Source: Streptomyces sp. NRRL F-2580 | Lineage (GTDB): Bacteria; Actinomycetota; Actinomycetes; Streptomycetales; Streptomycetaceae | NCBI RefSeq assembly: GCF_000720115.1 | Contig: NZ_JOIR01000067.1 | Span: 1 to 20,090, forward strand | Reading direction: 5' to 3' | Length of the DNA: 20,090 bases | Shown here: one piece after another, positions 6,774 to 14,555 of the stretch | Layout: each line of letters begins with the position of its first letter | Numbering within the stretch: position 1 is the first letter of the stretch | Translations under genes and position numbers: made by a program | The notes under the pieces: model-generated | What the model was told of the DNA's origin: nothing | Databases searched by the model: none | Seen by the model: only the letters and a program-made list of their open reading frames with translations

Positions 6774-7290
6774 TCAGGCCGCGAGCAGGGCTGCGAGGCG
6801 AAGAGGCACCAGCGGCGCATCCAGGGGGCCGGCCGCGGGGCGCGGGCGGGCGCACCGCGAACGCGCCGTCGCGGTACTCCACGACGAGCTCGGGTGCCCG
6901 CCGGGTGCGGCGAAAGCCAGCTGGTGCAGCTCCGAGCGTGCCCGGCCGGTCAGGCGCTCGCTCTGCCAGGCGGGGTGGGGGCCGACAGGCAGAAGAGCCA
7001 GGTCAGCTCGCTCCGGAGCGAGGCCGCCCCTGCCGCCGGCCGCAGGGCCAGGCGGTCGAAGGCTGCCGGGCGGACTGCCGGACATCGTCTGACACCAACA
7101 GCCGGGAGCCGATGCGACACCGCGTCTCTCCGGCTGCGTGGCAGACCTCCTCGCGCTGCTCGGTGTCGTCGAACCGTCCGGGGAGCACTTCCAGCGGGTC
7201 GTCGTGCATGCCCGGAACAACGCGATGCCGACGGGCGGCCAGGACGGCCCTTCTTGGCTCCGCCTCGACGGCTTCGTCCGGCCCGGCTGA
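6774..7290 (-). pseudogene. Degraded unidentified coding region
   Basis: On the minus strand one frame reads RHRVVPGMHDDPLEVLPGRF, DDTEQREEVCHAAGE and SRLLVSDDVRQSARQ. Near 7040 the sense switches to a second frame: APERADLALLPVGPHPAW, QSERLTGRARSELHQLAF, ending LVPLRLAALLAA at 6774. A third frame adds VVEYRDGAFAVRP near 6860. This looks like one protein of about 160 residues split by at least two indels. The family is not recognised. Confidence 0.4.
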
Positions 7291-7553
7291 GGAACGGTTG
7301 GAAGTGGCCCCACCCGGCCGGTTCACCGGGCCGGTTGTTGGTGCCCAGTTCTGTTTCCCGCCCGCGCCCACGTAGCGGGGAGCTGCCTGGCTCCGCGGAT
7401 CCTCGCGTTGTACCCGACCACCGCTTGCCGGCGGGGCGGAGCATCTGCTGGCGAAGGCCGGTGAGTCAAGAAACCGGAAGATGCATGTCCGGCGGCGGCC
7501 GAGCACGGTGGGCCCGTCCGCATCAGCGGAACCTGGGTGAACGGGTCTCCCGT

Positions 7554-7583
7554 TTGCTCTTCCTAAGATCACTAGGTTATACC
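7554..7583 (+). promoter_or_regulatory. Possible promoter of the TetR-hydrolase pair
   Basis: TTGCTC (7554-7559) and TATACC (7578-7583) are spaced 18 nt apart, upstream of the regulator. The -10 element sits inside the CTAGG half-site ladder, so binding there would block transcription. The hexamers are only partial matches to a housekeeping promoter. Confidence 0.4.
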
Positions 7584-7596
7584 TAGAGGTCCTAGG
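7562..7596. promoter_or_regulatory. Operator ladder of CTAGG half-sites
   Basis: CCTAA (7562), CTAGG (7572), CCTAG (7582) and CTAGG (7592) start exactly 10 bp apart in alternating orientation. The central part, CTAGGT-TAT-ACCTAG (7572-7586), is a perfect palindrome. Together they could bind two or more dimers on one face of the helix. They lie 15-50 bp before the TetR-type gene, as expected for autoregulation. Confidence 0.6.
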
Positions 7597-7611
7597 AGCA
7601 GGGGAGGGTGC

Positions 7612-8205
7612 ATGGGGCGGGCAGGGCTGACGGCGGAGCGGGTGACGATCGCGGGCGCCGAGTTGGCGGACGAGGTCGGGCTTGACCAGGTGACCATGTC
7701 GCAGTTGGCGCGGCGGCTGGGCGTGAAGGACGCGAGCCTCTACACGCACGTCCGCGGCCTGGAGGATCTGCGCGGAAGGATCGCGCTGTTGGCGGCGGAC
7801 GAGAAGACCATCCGTATCGCGGAGGCGACCTCGGGGCGGGCGGGCAAGGACGCGCTGGTCGCGTTCGCCAACGCGTGGCGGGAGTACGCCCACGAGCATC
7901 CGGGGCGCTACATGGCGACGCAAACCCCGATCCAGATCGACCCGGAGCTGGCTGCCAAGGCGGCCGGACCGCGGCGCGCGGTCGAGCTGACCTACGGCAT
8001 GCTGCGCGGCTACGGACTGGCCGAGCCCGACCTGACCGATGCGGTCCGGTTGCTGCGCAGCACGTTCCACGGGTTCGTCGCCTTGGAGGCCGCGGGCGGC
8101 TTCGCACACGAGCGTTCGCCTCAGCACTCCTGGGTCCGCGCCCTCGACGCCCTGCACACCCTCCTGGAGCACTGGCCCCCGTCACGAGAAGGAGATTCCT
8201 CATGA
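7612..8205 (+). CDS. TetR/AcrR-family transcriptional regulator
   Basis: The 197-residue protein has an N-terminal helix-turn-helix at about residues 8-50: LTAERVTIAGAELADEVGL, then TMSQLARRLGVKDASLYTHV, in the classic order with SLYTHV as the recognition-helix end. The C-terminal part (GPRRAVELTYGMLRGYGL, LLRSTFHGFVALEAAGGF) fits the WHG-type TetR C-terminal domain (Pfam PF13305). GGGGAGGG lies 3 nt before the ATG. The stop overlaps the start of the hydrolase gene (ATGA), so the two are cotranslated. It probably represses itself and the hydrolase through the CTAGG ladder. The ligand is unknown, perhaps a substrate of the hydrolase. Confidence 0.9.
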   Translation: MGRAGLTAERVTIAGAELADEVGLDQVTMSQLARRLGVKDASLYTHVRGLEDLRGRIALLAADEKTIRIAEATSGRAGKDALVAFANAWREYAHEHPGRYMATQTPIQIDPELAAKAAGPRRAVELTYGMLRGYGLAEPDLTDAVRLLRSTFHGFVALEAAGGFAHERSPQHSWVRALDALHTLLEHWPPSREGDSS

Positions 8206-9038
8206 TCGCCCCGACCACCGGCAGCCTGCGCGTGAACGGCGCGACCCTGCACCACGCGGTACGCGGCCAGGGCCCGCTCCTGCTGCTGATCCCCGGAGGG
8301 GCGGGCGGCGCGGCCTCCTTCGACGGCATCGCCGACGACCTGGCCGCCGAATACACCGTCGCGACCTACGACCCGCGCGGCATGTCCCGAAGCACGCTGG
8401 ACGACCCCCAGGCCCAGCAGCGAGTGGCCGAGCACGCTGACGACGCGTTCCGGATGCTGGAACTCCTGTCGCCCGGTGAGCCCGCCCGGGTGTTCGGCGC
8501 CAGTTCGGGTGCGATCGCCGCCCTGCACCTGCTCGCCGCCCATCCCGAACGCGTCGAACGCCTCGTGGCGCACGAGCCGCCAGTGGTGGAGGTCCTGCCC
8601 GACGCCTCCGAACATCGCGCACTCATCGCGCGCGTGCAGGAGGCCTTCCGTACGCAGGGGCTCATGCCGGCGATGGCAATGTTCGCTGCGGGTCTGAAGA
8701 AGGACGGCGCCACCACGGAGCCGAAGGCCGAGATCAAGCTTCCACCGCAGGCAGCGGCGCGGGCCGAGCAGACCATGGCCAACCTGCCGTACTTCATCGG
8801 GCGCATCGTGCCCGGCTTCATGTCCTACACCCCGGACATCCACCGGCTGGAAGCCCTGTCGGACCGGCTCGTGCTCGCCTGCGGCCAGGACTCACGCGGC
8901 GAGCTGCCGTACCGTCCCGCCGCCTTTCTGGCCGAGCGTCTCGGCACGGAACTCCTGCACCTCCCCGGTGGGCACACCGGCATGACCACGCATCCCGCCG
9001 AGTTCGGCGAGATGCTCCGGAAGGCCTTCCGCGCCTAA
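8202..9038 (+). CDS. Alpha/beta hydrolase
   Basis: This 278-residue alpha/beta-hydrolase-fold protein has the oxyanion-region LLLLIPGGAGGAASF, the strand YTVATYDPRGMSRS, the nucleophile elbow GASSG (Ser101), a probable acid Asp230 in ACGQDSRG and His258 in LPGGHTG. The triad is therefore complete. The length and the YDPRG-x-S-x-S motif fit the general esterase/epoxide-hydrolase-like branch, and the natural substrate cannot be told. AGAAGGAGA lies 6 nt before ATG 8202, and the start overlaps the regulator stop (ATGA). The pairing suggests detoxification or turnover of a small ester that also acts as inducer. A weak stem-loop CCACC-GAA-GGTGG follows at 9067-9079. Confidence 0.9.
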   Translation: MIAPTTGSLRVNGATLHHAVRGQGPLLLLIPGGAGGAASFDGIADDLAAEYTVATYDPRGMSRSTLDDPQAQQRVAEHADDAFRMLELLSPGEPARVFGASSGAIAALHLLAAHPERVERLVAHEPPVVEVLPDASEHRALIARVQEAFRTQGLMPAMAMFAAGLKKDGATTEPKAEIKLPPQAAARAEQTMANLPYFIGRIVPGFMSYTPDIHRLEALSDRLVLACGQDSRGELPYRPAAFLAERLGTELLHLPGGHTGMTTHPAEFGEMLRKAFRA

Positions 9039-9118
9039 ACCCGCATCCGACTCGCCCTGGTCAACCCCACCGAAGGTGGTCGCTGAAGGTCCCATCCGCA
9101 GTTGGCCGTCCTTGGGCA

Positions 9119-9398
9119 ATCCGTCCCGGGGGCCGTGGGGCGGTACCCAGTCGACGACGAGAAACCCCCGGAGTACTGCGTTCAGGCCGAGTTCCTCGCG
9201 CAGTTTCGCGTGCAAGGGCGGCTTCGGGTGCCTCGTTGGCCTCGGCCGTGCCCCGGGTAGGTCCCAGCCGGGCGTGTAGGTGGGGCTGAAGGGGAGCACG
9301 TGGCCGGTCCGGTTCAGGACGACGGCTGCGGGCTCGTCGGACGGGTTCGGGTCCGGAGGCCCGGAACGGACGGTGCTGTTGTCCGGGGACCGGTCCAC
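9119..9398 (-). pseudogene. NUDIX hydrolase remnant, frameshifted
   Basis: On the minus strand one frame reads DEPAAVVLNRTGHVLPFS and TYTPGWDLPG. The NUDIX box follows in the next frame (GTAEANEAPEAALARETAR), and the first frame resumes with EELGLNAVLRGFLVVDWVPP. The catalytic RExxEExG signature is thus present only across two compensating frame changes. The C-terminal half of the domain is missing after about 9119. In its single frame the protein lacks a NUDIX box and would be inactive. Confidence 0.75.
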
Positions 9399-9639
9399 GA
9401 CGGGGCCGCGCCGGCGAGCGGGGGCCGGCAGTCGCCCGGCTGCCGTGGCGCGAGGCGGCGCGGATCATCGCAACCGTGCGGCGTAGGGCGGGTAGTCGTT
9501 GCTCTGTTGCCCCATCGGCCGTTCGGCCGGTCCCTTGCGGTTTCCGTGCGCCCATAACGCACAGCAGCGATACCTCACCCTATGGTCACCCTTGAGCGAC
9601 GATCGTGTTCGCGTTGCAGCGTGAGGGGAGCCGTCCATC

Positions 9640-10518
9640 ATGGCCATGCTGTTGATCAAGGGTTCGTACGAGATCGTGGGGACGCAGCCGGACGGGGACA
9701 CCGTCCACTTCCGCCCCGACAAGCCTGAGGAATGGGACTTCGTCTGCGGCCCGTACCGGGTCAAGCGCAATGCGTCCGGCCGCGGGAAACTGCGTCTGGA
9801 GGGCATCGACGCTCTGGAGACCCACTACAGGCGCACAGGCCCCGAAGTCGCCCAGCCGCCCCCGCTGCCCGCCAGGGCCCGGGAGGAGCTGCTGAGCTGG
9901 TTGGGGTTCACCAGCGTCGTATGGGGCGCGGACGGGAAGGTGGCGTCCACGACTCCGGCGAGCGTGCCCGGCTTCGTCCTGACCCGAGGCGCGGACTCCA
10001 GCAACCGCTGCATCGCCTTCGCCGGGCTCGGCTCCCACCCCGCCGACAGCGGCACGCACGTCTTCGTCGACAGCGCGCTGCTGCAGAGCACCCTCAACCA
10101 CCACCTGGTGAGCGAGGGCCTGGTCTACCCCCTGTACTACGGGACCCTGTTCTACGGGCTGCGGGACGAACTGACGCTCGCGTTCCAGCAGGCGCAAGGG
10201 GCGGCGAAGGGCGTGTGGGCCGTGGACAAGACCCTTGCGGGGGCCACGGTCACGGGGCTGGACTCGATCACGGACGCGGGACCGGTGGCCGAGGACATGA
10301 TCCTGTGGCCCAAGCTGTTCCGCCGCCTGGTGGACTACCTCAACCTCGGCGACCCGGACCTCTCCGGTTTCCGCGCCTACCTCGACCAGGAGGCCGATAA
10401 GTTCCTGGTCGTGTCCACAGGGCAGGTCACGACAGGGCTCGACGAGATCGTCGAGGTCTCCGGCACCACCGTGAGGATGACCCGACCGCCGGAGGATCTG
10501 GTCTTCGCGGAGGGCTGA
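9640..10518 (+). CDS. Staphylococcal-nuclease-like (SNase fold) protein
   Basis: The 292-residue product has the SNase hallmarks spread over a longer chain: PDGDTVHF (Asp18, Asp20), LRLEGIDALETHY (Arg52, Asp57, Glu60) and, after an insertion of about 90 residues, SEGLVYPLYYG followed by AFQQAQGAAKGVWAVD. Aligned by eye to staphylococcal nuclease these correspond to Asp19/Asp21, Arg35/Asp40/Glu43, the Arg87-Gly-Leu segment and the C-terminal A-x-x-x-x-GxW helix. The Arg87 counterpart appears to be Glu159, so catalysis is doubtful. A C-terminal extension of about 95 residues has no domain I know. No signal peptide is seen, so it should be cytoplasmic. GGGGAG lies 9 nt before the ATG; a second ATG two codons later is possible. 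Confidence 0.75.
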   Translation: MAMLLIKGSYEIVGTQPDGDTVHFRPDKPEEWDFVCGPYRVKRNASGRGKLRLEGIDALETHYRRTGPEVAQPPPLPARAREELLSWLGFTSVVWGADGKVASTTPASVPGFVLTRGADSSNRCIAFAGLGSHPADSGTHVFVDSALLQSTLNHHLVSEGLVYPLYYGTLFYGLRDELTLAFQQAQGAAKGVWAVDKTLAGATVTGLDSITDAGPVAEDMILWPKLFRRLVDYLNLGDPDLSGFRAYLDQEADKFLVVSTGQVTTGLDEIVEVSGTTVRMTRPPEDLVFAEG

Positions 10519-11354
10519 GAAGGGGTTGACGTCGGCGCGCCAGATCGACGACGACGGGCTGTGGCCTGACAACTCGCAGATCACGGTGAGCACATCTGCG
10601 GCCGGTCGGAAAACACCGTCCGTCTACGTCGTACGGGAAGCGAAACGGCCGCTACCGCCCGCCGATGATCAGCCACGGGGCCAAGCCGGAGCACCCTGTC
10701 ACGCTGGGTGGCTCGGTGCTGTTCGTGGATGGGCACAGCGACGGGCGCGGCTACCAGCCACGAAGTACACGGGATCACCGACCGTCTGACCTGCGGCCCC
10801 ACGTGGTCACCGCGGTCAGGCGGTCCGCCGCGTCCCAGTTGTCGCGCCAGGTGTCCGGCTTGCGGGAGAGACGGGTGTTCTGGCGCAGGACGGCGCGGCC
10901 GTGCGCGGCGTACTCGCAGCGGACGGATTCGGCGCGGGTGTTGCGGGTACCGGTGTAGCTGCGCTCGCTCGCGCCTCTGCGGAGGGCAGGATCCGGCCAG
11001 GAGGCCAAGACGGGCGCTGGGTAGACAACCTGCTCGGCATGCCATCAGGGCCTGCTTGTCGCACGCTGAGAGTTGGGCGCCTGGAACCCGTCCTCGCCGT
11101 CCCCGCAGGGGGAGCGCAGATGCAGCAGGAGTGGTGGGGCGAACTCCTCGGTTGCCGGATTGCGGTGGTCAACGCGACGGGCGTTGGCTCGGTGATGCTC
11201 GGGTCAATTCCTCTGCCAAAGTTCAGTAGCCAATTGGTGGAGGGCTGAGAGATCGCGCTGTCGAAGCGATAGGCGCTGGGTGGATTGGTGTTCACCTGTC
11301 CAGGTGCGGCCGGACTCGTCCGGGTCGCGGTCGGGAAGGCTTACGGGAGGCGTC
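10519..11354. other. Region of fragments without an intact gene
   Basis: About 830 nt follow the SNase-like gene. A plus-strand piece at about 10590-10760 reads SYGKRNGRYRPPMISHG, EHPVTLGGSVLFVDGH but has no proper start or end. A minus-strand piece is listed separately (10775-10960). The remainder, including an open frame ending at 11248 (FSSQLVEG), has no recognisable content or start site. Confidence 0.35.
10775..10960 (-). pseudogene. C-terminal fragment of an unidentified (possibly secreted) protein
   Basis: The minus strand reads SYTGTRNTRAESVRCEYAAH, GRAVLRQNTRLSRKPDTW and ADRLTAVTTWGRR before the stop at 10775. The alternating pattern and single Cys look like a small beta-rich secreted protein. 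No start codon with a ribosome site or signal peptide lies in frame upstream, so this appears to be a 3' remnant. The family is not recognised. Confidence 0.35.
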
Positions 11355-11552
11355 GTGACGGACTCGATCGGCTGGTGGCCGTGCCAAGCGTGCGGGAGCC
11401 AGGACTCGAAGGATGTGGAGTGGAGCGAGTTCTCCACGGAGGACGGAGTGACGTCGGCCCGGTTGCAGTGCAAGGGGTGCGGCACCGATCGCCGCGAGGC
11501 GGTCAGTCACCTCTGGGAGCCGGGGGCCGGTGAGGGCTCCCGCCGCGCGTAG
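11355..11552 (+). CDS. Small zinc-ribbon-like protein
   Basis: The 65-residue product reads WWPCQACGSQDSKDVEWSEF, then SARLQCKGCGTDRREAV. Two Cys-x-x-Cys pairs 27 residues apart form a probable zinc ribbon, with nothing else in the protein. GTG 11355-11357 is chosen as start because GGGAGG lies 4 nt upstream. Such stand-alone ribbons are common hypothetical proteins in Streptomyces; DNA, RNA or protein binding cannot be told apart. Confidence 0.7.
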   Translation: MTDSIGWWPCQACGSQDSKDVEWSEFSTEDGVTSARLQCKGCGTDRREAVSHLWEPGAGEGSRRA

Positions 11553-11562
11553 ATTCGAGCTC

Positions 11563-11905
11563 ATGGTCGTTCTGCCGCTCGATCTGCCCCGCCTCCAGGT
11601 GCTGGCCGCCTGACTGGAGCGGCTCGCGTCGAGGCCGGCATCCGGCAGGCCGAGGCCCCGCGCAGCCGCGGAGTCGGCCCGCCTGCCGCCCTTCCCGCCA
11701 CCGGGCTGGCGGATCGAGCACGGCATCGGCGTCGGCCGCCTCCATCCCTGTACGTGGGGGACTGCTGGGACATCCGCTCCAGCTGCCTGCCCGCGGACCG
11801 GGACACGGTCCGCCGGGCGCTCGCCGGCGGCGTCGAGGCGCGTATGCGCTGCCGGCCGGCCACCGCGCTTGGCGTGCCGGACTGGCCGGACAGCCGCACC
11901 CTGGA
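11563..11905 (+). pseudogene. DUF6233-family gene, broken
   Basis: From ATG 11563 the start LPLDLPRLQVLAA runs into TGA near 11611, where the family continues with a WLE-type helix. The rest is readable only by changing frame: LERLASR, then VEAGIRQAEAPRSRG, then PPPGWRIEHGIGVGR, then LYVGDCWDIRSSCLPADRDT and VRRALAGGVEARMRCRPATA, LGVPDW. The order and motifs (GWxIEHGIGxGR, VGDCW, RALAxGVEA, CRPxTALG) match the DUF6233 family seen in many copies in Streptomyces. One nonsense codon and about three frame changes make it a pseudogene. Family function is unknown. Confidence 0.7.
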
Positions 11906-11908
11906 GGT

Positions 11909-12118
11909 ATGGCCGACAGCGTGTACATCGTCGTTCACCCGCTCGCCGGAGATGGCCGGGCCGTCGTGGCGCACGTTCACGCGGAAGACCGGGCCCTGGG
12001 TGTCGCGCACAGCTTCCCCGGCGTGGTGGAGCTGCTCCGCGCAGCCGGCTTGGGGACGGCGGAGGGCTGGCCCCCGATACGGTGGCTCGGCGGGGGCCCG
12101 GAGGAGTGGAGCGAGTGA
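11909..12118 (+). CDS. Small hypothetical protein, paralogue of the next gene
   Basis: The 69 residues read MADSVYIVVHPLAGDGRAVV, then ALGVAHSFPGVVELLRAAGL and IRWLGGGPEEW. The ATG directly abuts GGAGGT, which is unusually close; GTG 11921 (12 nt away) is an alternative. The protein resembles the next one in its LG-[VI]-AHS core and C-terminal I-x-W-x-GG pattern. It follows a DUF6233 relic, as such small genes often appear to do in Streptomyces. No function is known. Confidence 0.65.
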   Translation: MADSVYIVVHPLAGDGRAVVAHVHAEDRALGVAHSFPGVVELLRAAGLGTAEGWPPIRWLGGGPEEWSE

Positions 12119-12162
12119 ATGCTCAGGATGCTCTGCCAGGGCGTCGGCGGCAGGCTGGAGCC

Positions 12163-12399
12163 ATGGAGCATGCGCCGATCCTCGTACACCGGATCTCCGC
12201 ATCGGGTGGCCGGCGGGTCGTGATCCGGATTCGCGGCGTCGACACGGTCCTCGGCATCGCGCACTCGGACGGGGACCTGATCGAGTTCCTGCGGCGGCTC
12301 GACGTCCCCCACCCGGATGAGCTGGTCCTCGGCGACTCCGAGGTCATCGCCTGGCAAGGTGGGAAGCCGCACGTGTACGAGGAGGAGACTGGGGTCTAG
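12163..12399 (+). CDS. Small hypothetical protein, paralogue of the previous gene
   Basis: The 78 residues read MEHAPILVHRISASGGRRVV, then TVLGIAHSDGDLIEFLRRLD and VIAWQGGKPHVYEEE. An upstream GTG at 12115, overlapping the previous stop (GTGA) and preceded by GGAGGA, would add 16 residues and give translational coupling; either start is plausible. The alignment with the previous gene (ALGVAHSFPGVVELLR against VLGIAHSDGDLIEFLR) suggests tandem duplication and divergence. No function is known. Confidence 0.65.
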   Translation: MEHAPILVHRISASGGRRVVIRIRGVDTVLGIAHSDGDLIEFLRRLDVPHPDELVLGDSEVIAWQGGKPHVYEEETGV

Positions 12400-12996
12400 C
12401 CGGCGTTGATCTCGTCAAGCTCCGGCCGGTATGCGTGGGGTGGTCCTGCCACCCCGCCCTGCGGCAGCAGCGTCGTCATTTCCCCGGCGGTACAGCCGCC
12501 GGCGCTCAGCCCATGGCTGGCGCCAGCCCACCAGCTCCACCTCCGGGGCGCTGCTCCATCGCGGTCGGACACCAGGACGCCGCGCCATGCCCCCGTAGTG
12601 GTGCTGTCTGCACACGCACTCTTTCCGAAGGCCGGCGTGTACGCGCCCACTTCGACACCCGAACATCCCCGAGCACCGCCAGCGGTGCCGCCCCCGGCAC
12701 GGGCCGCTTCACGCTCTTCCGACAGGCCCGTCCTCCGGTTCGGCCAGCGCATCGGCGGCCGACAGCCGCCGTGCCGGTCGGTCGCACAGGGCGGCCTCCA
12801 GCGACTCGGTTTGGGCCGGCAAGGCGTTCCATGCGTCGGCCTCGTCCTAGATGGCCACGCGATCTGCGCGGGCACCTCGACGAGACCCTCCCCCCGGGCC
12901 GGTCGGGGCCCTTTCCTCTCCGCTTGCGCCGGCAGTGGACGTCGCCCGCGCCGCACCGTGCCTTCGTGGCGTCCGGCAGCCGTGGGACGCGCGTTC
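12400..12996. other. Gap without an intact gene
   Basis: About 600 nt contain only a minus-strand relic at about 12709-12846 (EADAWNALPAQTESLEAALC, RPARRLSAADALAEPEDG), which a TAG interrupts at its upstream end (12847-12849). Other open frames are Arg/Pro-rich shadows. I do not recognise the relic. Confidence 0.35.
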
Positions 12997-13428
12997 TCAG
13001 ATGGTGCCGAGGTCCGAACTCACCCACCGCTGCGGGCGCATGTGGATCACCAGCTGCTCCCCGTGTTCCTTCCAGGCGAAGTCGACGTAACCCTCGACCT
13101 TCTTCGCCGGCAGGTAGCGGGCTGAGATTTCCACCAGCTGCTCGCGCGTGGCGGGAACGGTGGAGATGACCGGTCCTTCGACCGACACGTACCGGGGCGT
13201 GGGCTCCAGACGGTCCACCATCAGGGTGAACCGGCCCGCGGCCCGGATCAGATCGGCCTTGCGCGAGTCTCGCCCGGTCATGATCCAGATGTCGCCGCCG
13301 GGTGAGTACTGGTACCAGATGGGGACCGCGAGCGGCGCACGGTCACCCTCCGCTCCCGCGTTCACCGCGAACGCGGCGACGTGGGGCTCGGCGAGGAACT
13401 GCTCACGTTCGGTACGGGACAGGGCCAC
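12997..13428 (-). CDS. Pyridoxamine 5'-phosphate oxidase (PPOX) family protein
   Basis: The 143-residue protein has the split beta-barrel pattern of PPOX-class flavin/F420-binding proteins: LSRTEREQFLAEPHVAAFAV, then PLAVPIWYQYSPGGDIWIMT, then SRKADLIRAAGRFTLMVDRL, YVSVEGPV and the C-terminal MRPQRWVSSDLG. The length is that of single-domain members. GTG 13426-13428 has AAGGAG 6 nt upstream. Cofactor (FMN or F420) and substrate cannot be told from sequence; in actinomycetes either is possible. The gene stands alone. Confidence 0.88.
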   Translation of the reverse strand: MALSRTEREQFLAEPHVAAFAVNAGAEGDRAPLAVPIWYQYSPGGDIWIMTGRDSRKADLIRAAGRFTLMVDRLEPTPRYVSVEGPVISTVPATREQLVEISARYLPAKKVEGYVDFAWKEHGEQLVIHMRPQRWVSSDLGTI

Positions 13429-14068
13429 GGCACACTCCTTCGACAGTCGAATCCCTCTGAAGCGATCCCTTCCCCAAGAACCCTGCCCCGCCTGCGCGCC
13501 CATTCCCCGCCCGGCCCGGAATCGCCCAGAAGGCCCCGCTGGGCGGGCGGCGCATTCCGAACCCGAATTCCTCTCCTCTGGGGGGCGGGTGCCGCCGACG
13601 TGGCAGAGGGGCCTGCAGTCGGCCCGTTACGCCTTCCGTGGCACGATGCCGTGGCGTACGGGGAACGCCGGTCCGCGTGACGGAGGGCCGGGTCCACCAC
13701 CCCCACCGCCACGGCCCCGGGGCGGCTTGCCCCGGCCGGGCTGCCGTGCCCGCCCGCCGGCAACAGGGCGGCCACCGGTCGGCGCGCAGGTCAGCTCGGC
13801 GTCGCGCAGGCGGAGTACGTGCTGACGTCCCTGAGCGGAATTGCCGCTCCAACCGCTTTTACCGGCCCCCGCGGTGTACCGGCCGGTCGTCGGAACGGAG
13901 GTCCGGCCGGGCCGCTGGTGCGGGTCTCGCAAGAGAGGCGCAGCGGCATGACGCGGCGAGGATTCCCCGGCCGCCTCGCCGAACTCCTCTCGGCACCCAC
14001 TCTCACCGGCCTCCCTGTGCCACTCGCACCCGCGTCGCGCGACAGGCAATCGGCTGAGTTGCGGCAGT
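13429..14068. other. Intergenic, no supported gene
   Basis: This 640-nt gap lies between two minus-strand genes. Open frames on both strands are dominated by Pro, Arg and Gly runs (for example a CCACCCCCACCG tract near 13700). I see no start site, domain or clear terminator. It should include the promoter of the PPOX gene. Confidence 0.4.
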
Positions 14069-14536
14069 TCAGATGTGGGCTCGGATCTGTTTCACCGGAT
14101 GGCCCAGGCGGTCCCCCAGGGCCGCCAGTTCGTCCTCGCTGAACCAGAGGTGCTCGGGGTTCCAGATGGCGATCTCGAAACGGGCGAAACCGCATGGCCA
14201 GTCGTAATCCAGCAGGTCCAAAGTGGTCGATCCTCCACAGCAAGGGACCTCGACGGCGAGCGTGGCGAACCCGTCGTCGCAGTGAGCCTCAAGGAGGTCG
14301 CCCCACCACTCCGTGTCGATGGACGCCTGGCACAGGGGGCAACCGATCCTTTCCAGGTTCTCCCCGCAGTCGACGGCAGCCACCACGTCGTGCCACGTCA
14401 CGTCGATCTCCACGTCCACGCCGCCGGCAGCTCCCGGAGTCAGGTCCTCGACGAGCGCGACGACGCGATCAGCGGCACCGCGATCCGGCTGCCACTGCGG
14501 ATCACTCGGAATGATCGACAGAACATCATCGCTCAT
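14069..14536 (-). CDS. Hypothetical protein with paired cysteines
   Basis: The 155-residue acidic protein reads MSDDVLSIIPSDPQWQPD, then DVEIDVTWHDVVAAVDCGEN, IGCPLCQASIDTEW, VEVPCCGGSTTLDLLDYDW and a Trp-rich end IAIWNPEHLWFSEDELAALG. CPLC and PCC could bind a metal ion. ATG 14534-14536 has GAGGAGG 7 nt or more upstream, a strong site. No signal peptide or membrane helix is present. I do not recognise a named family. A 14-bp tandem repeat lies 20 bp before the start. Confidence 0.8.
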   Translation of the reverse strand: MSDDVLSIIPSDPQWQPDRGAADRVVALVEDLTPGAAGGVDVEIDVTWHDVVAAVDCGENLERIGCPLCQASIDTEWWGDLLEAHCDDGFATLAVEVPCCGGSTTLDLLDYDWPCGFARFEIAIWNPEHLWFSEDELAALGDRLGHPVKQIRAHI

Positions 14537-14555
14537 AACTTCCCCTCCTCGCCAG

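Noticed and set aside
7003..8172. A 389-codon minus-strand open frame
   Set aside because: The part opposite the TetR gene is a shadow. Only its downstream part (about 7045-7285) looks like eroded protein, and that is listed as a degraded region.
9067..9079. CCACC-GAA-GGTGG after the hydrolase, considered as a terminator
   Set aside because: A 5-bp stem without a T-run is common by chance in this DNA; mentioned only in the hydrolase entry.
9586..10593. A 335-codon minus-strand open frame
   Set aside because: It is antisense to the SNase-like gene and has the Arg/Gly/Val-rich composition of a shadow frame with no motif.
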